Program-made: the position numbers and the translations under genes
Shown: positions 3,526-7,147 of the stretch, in pieces
Numbering within the stretch: position 1 is the first letter of the stretch
Layout: each line of letters opens with the position of its first letter
The notes under the pieces: generated by a model
What the model was told of the DNA's origin: nothing
The model's input: only the letters and a program-made list of their open reading frames with translations
The model's database searches: none
NCBI GenBank assembly: GCA_009778255.1
Contig: WRKD01000114.1
Location: 1-7,147 of the forward strand
Source of the DNA: Bacillota bacterium
GTDB lineage: Bacteria; Bacillota; Dehalobacteriia; UBA4068
DNA length: 7,147 nucleotides
Direction of reading: 5' to 3'

Positions 3526-6144
3526 TTATTTCGTTACCAGTAGCTCCAATGCCTCTTTTATGCAGTTTGCCACATACGGCTTCACATATTCCGGCATCCC
3601 CGCAAACTTTTCGGCTACCCGCTCCAGCCAATATAGCGCTTCCCCTGAATTTCCGGCTAAAGCATAAACCTTGCATAATTCGCCCATAGTAAAGCTCATT
3701 CCTTGCGGTTCTTGTTCCGCCTCATATAAGCCCAGGGCAATATTATAGCTATCTATAGCAGCAGGGTAGTTCTGCTGCACCCTTTCCAAATCGCCTCTGG
3801 CTAGCAGCACGTTGGCCAAGCCGAGGTTAACACGCTCCGCACGGTAGAGCTGCTCCGCATCAGCGTAGTGCGTTTGCGCATCCTCAATTTGCCCCAGCCG
3901 ACTTTCCAAATCGCCCAAATACTCACTAAGAAACGCTAGTAATCGGCTTTCTACTTGCCCAATAGCCAGAGTTTCCAGTATTTTCAGGGAAAGCGGTGCG
4001 GCATACTTAAAATAATTATTCATCGATCTTATCAAAGTCTCATTTAAACCTTCATCCATAAGTGTTTTATCCAAGAAGGACAAGGCAGTCGGCAGGACTT
4101 CTAGTGCTAATATGTGCCCTTTAGCCCTGTCGGGGTGGGAAAACTGGTTGCCGGTAGTAAAATAATCAAAAAATGCTTGGCGCAGCAACTCTCTTGCTAT
4201 AGCGGAATTTGTGCTATCAAAAACAAAGGCCACATCTTTTATAGGGCGTAGCATAGAGTAACCAAAATTACTGGCTTCATTTATATCTACTGCCTCCAGT
4301 AAACCGTTTTTTAGTAAAATCAATGCTGCCTTTTCATACGCATCCAAGTTGCTTACAAAAATATGTCTAAATAGAGCACGGGATAACACTGATGGCAAAT
4401 AAGAAATTACGCCCCATAGCGTCAGTGATTCCTTAGAGTCGGCTACTGCATTAAAACTCATTCTAACCGCATTGTGCCATGAGCTATGAGAACCTTTTTC
4501 GTCATCTATTATCATATCCGAGTGAGATTCGTTTTCATTCCAGGCAGCTAAAAGTGCTTCTATGGTGGGAAGTCGCCATTTTTGCGCGGCAACTAGTTTA
4601 ATGGCGAGCGGATGACAGTCCAAATCATTCAAGAGCTCATCCAACTTTTTTTGAGCGCTATCCGAAAGAGTATCTTCCCATAAATCTAAAAACATTAATT
4701 TCGCGTCCGGTAGATCAAGAGGGGGAACTGGGATGTTATTGATCATTGAATTTAGATGCTTTTTACGCGAAGAATAGAGGATATTCCAGCCAGAAAAACT
4801 GATGAAACTGTAAAGCCATTCTTCAAATTCTTTATCATTTAAAGGGTCTTCCATATTATCAAAGTATACTGTATATCCGTGTTTTGTTGAGATTATTTTT
4901 TTAATATCCTCTTCCAAATCCTCTGAATACTCAACCCCAAAAGCGCGCAAAATAGAGCTAAGCGCTGCTATTTTGGACATTTGTCCGCTCATGTCTACCT
5001 CAGTATATTTTTGAGCTCCAATTTGCGTAATTACTGTTCTGCAGACTGTCGATTTGCCGATTCCCGGCGCACCCACCACTGCCACGGCATAATTTCCGGC
5101 GCTTTTTGACAGTTTTTCCATCACACGGTTTACTATCACATCCCTACCAAAAGCCTTACCACGCGTTTTTATAATTGGCTTCGGTGTCACCGGCCCAAAG
5201 TTTTTATTGATTTGGGCGCTGAATACGGAGTTTTCATTCCAGCCGAAATGATTATGGTCATAGGTATAGGCTTGTATGCTTGTGCCGCCGTTTTCGCTTA
5301 TTGTTCCCACAAAAAAGGCGTTTTCGGTCCCCGCATCCTTTTTCAAACAACCGGCTGTTATCTGCGTAAAACCGTCAAAAACAGCGTCGTCGCCAAAATG
5401 GGCGTCGCCGCATAGGTAGAGGGAGATATTAAAATCCTTAAAAAGCTCCTTGATCTTATTGCGTTCTTGTCCGCTCAGACAATAAAGCCCGTGATGCCCC
5501 AACGCTATACCGGGCAATTTTTGCTCCGCCGCGGTAAATGCCACATGCACCCGGTGTAATTCTTCGTAGAGATCTTTATACCCTATCACCAGACCGCCGC
5601 GCTCATTTTTACGCCCGCAGGCTACCGCCGTGTTGAGGTAAACGATCCTGCATGAACCTTGCTTGCGGTAATGATGCAGTTTTTTAGGGTCGTTCCACAC
5701 GGGGTCATTCAGTTCCCTCGCAACTTTATAGAAGAATCGAAAGCGCTTAAGCAGATACTTTTGGCAGAGGATCTCCCGGCCTTTTTTGTTCAGCTTGCCG
5801 ATAAAAGCGCCGTTATCTTTATATTGCTCATATACCCTATCCAGCAGAGGGGTTGTGTTTTCGTCTTCGTCCCGTGTTAAATCATGATTCCCCGGTACGA
5901 TATGGATATTAGCGGGGTCGGTAACACCGGCCAGGCGGGCGATTTTGCGCAATTCCCCGGCAACTTGCTCGGGGGTGACGGTGCAGGGAGGCTTGGCGAA
6001 GCGAAAATCGCCGCTGAAAAAGACTTCCTGCACCTTAATATGATCCCGTGTAATGCAGTCGTATAATTTTTCCAGCATTTTATAGGTATCATAATCCTTA
6101 CCGGGAGGGCTGTAGTGAATATCCGAAATATGTAACCAGCGCAT
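3526..6144 (-). CDS. Calcineurin-like phosphoesterase / STAND ATPase / TPR protein, candidate defence sensor-effector
   Basis: This 872-residue protein has three parts. Residues 1-300 are a calcineurin-like metallophosphoesterase: D8 and H10 in ISDIH, D46 in SGD, the GNHD motif N86-H87-D88, H217 in LGHHG, and H249 in CGDAH. The last motif is usually GHxH; here the first histidine is D247. Residues 330-530 form a STAND/NB-ARC-like ATPase: Walker A GAPGIGKST at 358-366, Walker B YTVYFDN at 424-430, a sensor-like ILYSSR at 455-460, and the GxPL-type motif CHPLAIKLVAA at 510-520. Residues about 535-700 resemble the winged-helix and linker region, and residues about 735-850 form TPR-like helical pairs. 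In known STAND proteins the C-terminal repeats sense a ligand, ATP-driven oligomerisation follows, and the N-terminal effector is activated. The effector would be a phosphoesterase, probably acting on nucleic acid or nucleotides. Shine-Dalgarno GAGGG lies seven bases before the ATG. Domain calls are firm; the anti-phage role is inference. Confidence 0.9.
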   Translation of the reverse strand: MRWLHISDIHYSPPGKDYDTYKMLEKLYDCITRDHIKVQEVFFSGDFRFAKPPCTVTPEQVAGELRKIARLAGVTDPANIHIVPGNHDLTRDEDENTTPLLDRVYEQYKDNGAFIGKLNKKGREILCQKYLLKRFRFFYKVARELNDPVWNDPKKLHHYRKQGSCRIVYLNTAVACGRKNERGGLVIGYKDLYEELHRVHVAFTAAEQKLPGIALGHHGLYCLSGQERNKIKELFKDFNISLYLCGDAHFGDDAVFDGFTQITAGCLKKDAGTENAFFVGTISENGGTSIQAYTYDHNHFGWNENSVFSAQINKNFGPVTPKPIIKTRGKAFGRDVIVNRVMEKLSKSAGNYAVAVVGAPGIGKSTVCRTVITQIGAQKYTEVDMSGQMSKIAALSSILRAFGVEYSEDLEEDIKKIISTKHGYTVYFDNMEDPLNDKEFEEWLYSFISFSGWNILYSSRKKHLNSMINNIPVPPLDLPDAKLMFLDLWEDTLSDSAQKKLDELLNDLDCHPLAIKLVAAQKWRLPTIEALLAAWNENESHSDMIIDDEKGSHSSWHNAVRMSFNAVADSKESLTLWGVISYLPSVLSRALFRHIFVSNLDAYEKAALILLKNGLLEAVDINEASNFGYSMLRPIKDVAFVFDSTNSAIARELLRQAFFDYFTTGNQFSHPDRAKGHILALEVLPTALSFLDKTLMDEGLNETLIRSMNNYFKYAAPLSLKILETLAIGQVESRLLAFLSEYLGDLESRLGQIEDAQTHYADAEQLYRAERVNLGLANVLLARGDLERVQQNYPAAIDSYNIALGLYEAEQEPQGMSFTMGELCKVYALAGNSGEALYWLERVAEKFAGMPEYVKPYVANCIKEALELLVTK

Positions 6145-6183
6145 GATATTGCCCTCTGAACTTTTTTATAATACTGATAGTTG

Positions 6184-6225
6184 ATAGCTAAAATATAACA
6201 TATTTTTTCGCCAAAATCAACATTA
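6184..6225. repeat. 42-bp duplicated promoter segment, copy B
   Basis: This segment matches 427-468 at 38 of 42 bases in the same orientation and carries the STAND promoter. It is separated from palindromic repeat copy 4 by about 90 bp holding a hairpin terminator, whereas in copy A the gap to the repeat is only 8 bp. Confidence 0.75.
6192..6220 (-). promoter_or_regulatory. Predicted sigma-A promoter of the STAND gene
   Basis: On the minus strand TTGATT (6215-6220), a 17-nt spacer and TATATT (6192-6197) are followed by a predicted start near 6184, about 40 nt before the ATG. It lies within the segment duplicated at 427-468, with both hexamers unchanged between the two copies. Confidence 0.7.
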
Positions 6226-6284
6226 GCTAATAAATCGCTTCGCTCAAGTAGCTGTTTTGCCCCCTCCGCTATGCAAACAAAAAC

Positions 6285-6316
6285 CCGCCCACTAGTCTGA
6301 TTTTGGGCGGATTTTT
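6285..6316. terminator. Hairpin terminator between the divergent genes
   Basis: CCGCCCA (6285-6291) and TGGGCGG (6304-6310) form a perfect 7-bp stem with a 12-nt loop. It is followed by ATTTTT on the plus strand and GTTTTTG on the minus strand. It stands between the divergent STAND and exported-protein promoters, where no complete gene ends. It may insulate the two units or be left over from a lost gene. No gene is visible in 6231-6420. Confidence 0.6.
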
Positions 6317-6401
6317 GGCGCTAAAATCGCGCGTTTTCTGCTCCAAATAAGGCCCTGATTATCTCCTGATTATCTCCTGATTTGGGGCATATGGCAAGAA
6401 A
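6317..6401. repeat. Dispersed palindromic intergenic repeat, copy 4 (expanded)
   Basis: This is the longest copy. It has the shared block GCGCGTTTTCTGCTCCAAAT and arms CCAAATAAGG (6343-6352) and CCTGATTTGG (6376-6385). The loop is enlarged by a perfect 11-bp tandem duplication of TGATTATCTCC (6356-6366 and 6367-6377). The right end, GGGCATATGGCAAGAAA, is shared only with copy 3. Confidence 0.75.
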
Positions 6402-6422
6402 GTGATTTTTAAAAAAAACTTC

Positions 6423-6451
6423 TTGATATTTGTTAGGAAATATTATAAAAT
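6423..6451 (+). promoter_or_regulatory. Predicted sigma-A promoter of the Moco-riboswitch unit
   Basis: TTGATA (6423-6428), a 17-nt spacer and TAAAAT (6446-6451) sit in an AT-rich stretch just before the riboswitch. A perfect TATAAT lies at 6457-6462 but has no good -35 partner. Either placement starts transcription near 6458-6470, directly before the first riboswitch stem. Confidence 0.65.
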
Positions 6452-6477
6452 AATATTATAATTAGAATATCGATTCC

Positions 6478-6568
6478 GAGCCTCCGTTCCTAAAGCATGT
6501 GCCAGGGAACGCGGCCAATGGGTATAGATGGAAACGTCTATGCCTCCCGTGTTAGGAAAGGAACAGGT
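6478..6568 (+). promoter_or_regulatory. Molybdenum cofactor (Moco) riboswitch aptamer
   Basis: The sequence carries hallmarks of the Moco RNA motif known from E. coli moaA leaders: GAGCCTCCGTTCC at the 5' side, GCGGCCAATGGG, GCCTCCCGTGT (6542-6552) and GGAAAGGAAC (6555-6564). GTTCC (6486-6490) pairs with GGAAC (6560-6564) to close the element. GGTATAGATG (6521-6530) and CGTCTATGCC (6535-6544) form a 10-bp stem capped by a GAAA tetraloop. Because this long arm is present, the element fits the molybdenum form better than the shortened variants linked to the tungsten cofactor. It lies before an intrinsic terminator and a gene for an exported protein. Recognised from memory of the motif, not by a covariance search. 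Confidence 0.88.
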
Positions 6569-6578
6569 TTTGTTTTGC

Positions 6579-6616
6579 GCTGTTTTTCCTTACGGAAGAA
6601 CAGCTTTTTTCTTTTT
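6579..6616 (+). terminator. Intrinsic terminator, riboswitch expression platform
   Basis: GCTGTTTTTCC (6579-6589) and GGAAGAACAGC (6594-6604) pair over 11 positions (one G-U) around TTAC, then TTTTTTCTTTTT follows. It lies 11 nt after the aptamer and before the start codon, so it can end transcription in the leader. The left arm base CTGTT (6580-6584) can alternatively pair with AACAG (6562-6566) of the aptamer closing stem. That would couple aptamer folding to termination and predicts that ligand turns the gene off. Confidence 0.85.
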
Positions 6617-6619
6617 AAG

Positions 6620-6656
6620 CCCTCTTCGCATCGAAGGGGGACGGCGCAAAGCGCCG
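6620..6656. repeat. GC-rich double hairpin in the leader, repeat-like
   Basis: Two adjacent hairpins are visible. CCCTCTTCG (6620-6628) with CGAAGGGGG (6632-6640) gives nine pairs including one G-U, and CGGCGC (6642-6647) with GCGCCG (6651-6656) has an AAA loop. The G-rich, stem-plus-stem form resembles small dispersed intergenic repeats of Firmicutes. It sits between the riboswitch terminator and the ribosome site, 9 bp from the latter. No second copy is in the window. Confidence 0.55.
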
Positions 6657-6665
6657 GGGGGTTGT

Positions 6666-6673
6666 AAAGGAGG
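6666..6673 (+). promoter_or_regulatory. Strong ribosome binding site
   Basis: AAAGGAGG is a full Shine-Dalgarno sequence seven bases before the ATG at 6681. It fixes the start of the exported protein, which has further in-frame ATGs at codons 7 and 11. Confidence 0.9.
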
Positions 6674-6680
6674 AAATCTT

Positions 6681-7147
6681 ATGCTTAAAAAAGGGTTAAT
6701 GCGGAAAAAAATGGGGTTGTGGTCGCTGGGGTTGCTGCTGTGCCTGATGCTGGCTGTATTTTTAACATCCGCCACCGTCTGGGGGCAGAGTTACGGCGAT
6801 TTAGAAACGGAACAACCGGTGCTGGTGATGACCGGGCAGGGCATCATTGCTGATGGCATCTACTCCGCCGCAAATGTATCATATGAAAGATCATATACAT
6901 TAGCCGAATTGCAGACTTTAGGAGATATTAAAGCCGAGCGCCTCTATTCGGCTATCAACAGCAGCGGAGCCAGAAGGATATACCGCGGTGAAGGTGTTGA
7001 TCTTAGCGGGTTGCTGGAACTAAGCGGCTATAGTGGCGGCGGCATGGTATTCGCCGTATCGCCGGGCAGCAGCGGCCTGACAGTAACGTTAAACCTGAAC
7101 GATGCCCGCTACTGCTATCCCGGCGTCGCTAGCGGTGATACGGCGGG
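6681..7147 (+). CDS. Exported protein with a putative molybdopterin-oxidoreductase-like domain (3' end beyond window)
   Basis: The first 155 codons of a longer gene are present, open to the window edge. Residues 1-14 are a basic n-region (MLKKGLMRKKMGLW), 15-32 are hydrophobic, and a signal peptidase site is likely near VWG-Q at 35-36. From about 45 the sequence (QPVLVMTGQGI, then YTLAELQTL, LYSAINSSGARRIYRGEGVD and LSGLLELSGY) resembles extracellular domains of Clostridia/Peptococcaceae proteins. In these, a xLTLxGxGV...TLxxLQ...YSxINT...GEGVxLxxLL pattern is related to the oxidoreductase molybdopterin-binding fold. Whether it binds a cofactor cannot be seen here. The Moco riboswitch in its leader supports a link to molybdenum enzymes. 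The match is by pattern recall, so the domain name is tentative; export and start are well supported. Confidence 0.75.
   Translation, partial: MLKKGLMRKKMGLWSLGLLLCLMLAVFLTSATVWGQSYGDLETEQPVLVMTGQGIIADGIYSAANVSYERSYTLAELQTLGDIKAERLYSAINSSGARRIYRGEGVDLSGLLELSGYSGGGMVFAVSPGSSGLTVTLNLNDARYCYPGVASGDTA

Noticed and set aside
6285..6310. Operator or attachment site
   Set aside because: Although near divergent promoters, the GC stem with T-tracts on both sides fits a bidirectional terminator better; no integrase or tRNA gene is present.
6590..6775. A 61-codon minus-strand frame across the riboswitch terminator and the exported-protein start
   Set aside because: It overlaps a strong plus-strand start with signal peptide, and its residues come from antisense repeat and leader sequence; no ribosome site seen.

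Overview
The window looks like chromosomal DNA of an anaerobic, spore-former-type Firmicute (Clostridia/Peptococcaceae or Negativicutes). The evidence is strong GGAGG-type Shine-Dalgarno sites, sigma-A promoters with 17-nt spacers, an ECF sigma/zf-HC2 pair, a molybdenum-cofactor riboswitch, and an exported protein of a type I associate with these groups. The genus cannot be named from the sequence. Most of the window (about 250-6144) is transcribed from the minus strand; only the last gene is on the plus strand.

Layout from left to right. (1) 1-600: an end-of-repeat hairpin, a short DUF2442-like remnant on the minus strand, a promoter for it, and copy 1 of a dispersed palindromic repeat. (2) 605-1272: a type II toxin-antitoxin pair in which a RelB/DinJ-type antitoxin is paired with a PIN-domain (VapC-like) toxin, under a near-consensus promoter. 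(3) 1350-2798: an ECF sigma operon. It has an ECF-type promoter with a perfect palindrome in its spacer, the sigma factor, and an overlapping second gene that fuses a zf-HC2 anti-sigma domain, one membrane helix and a type I signal peptidase domain. The catalytic serine of that domain is replaced by alanine. (4) 2806-3446: a bidirectional terminator and a second toxin-antitoxin pair (Phd/YefM antitoxin, ParE/RelE toxin). (5) 3526-6220: one 872-residue protein with a calcineurin-like phosphoesterase domain, a STAND (NB-ARC-like) ATPase and a C-terminal TPR region. This is the architecture expected of a single-gene anti-phage or abortive-infection sensor. It is bracketed by 33/35-identical direct repeats and has its own promoter. 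(6) 6285-7147: a hairpin terminator, copy 4 of the repeat, then a promoter, a Moco riboswitch, an intrinsic terminator, a GC-rich double hairpin, and the start of an exported protein that runs off the window.

How the parts relate: regions 2, 4 and 5 resemble a small defence/stress island held together by repeated intergenic sequences. A 42-bp promoter segment (38/42 identical) occurs upstream of both the left-end remnant and the STAND gene, and four copies of one palindromic repeat lie between the genes. The ECF operon is a self-contained envelope-signalling unit. The Moco riboswitch unit is separate and links expression of a secreted protein to cofactor supply. The most notable points are the phosphoesterase-STAND-TPR protein and the anti-sigma/pseudo-signal-peptidase fusion.
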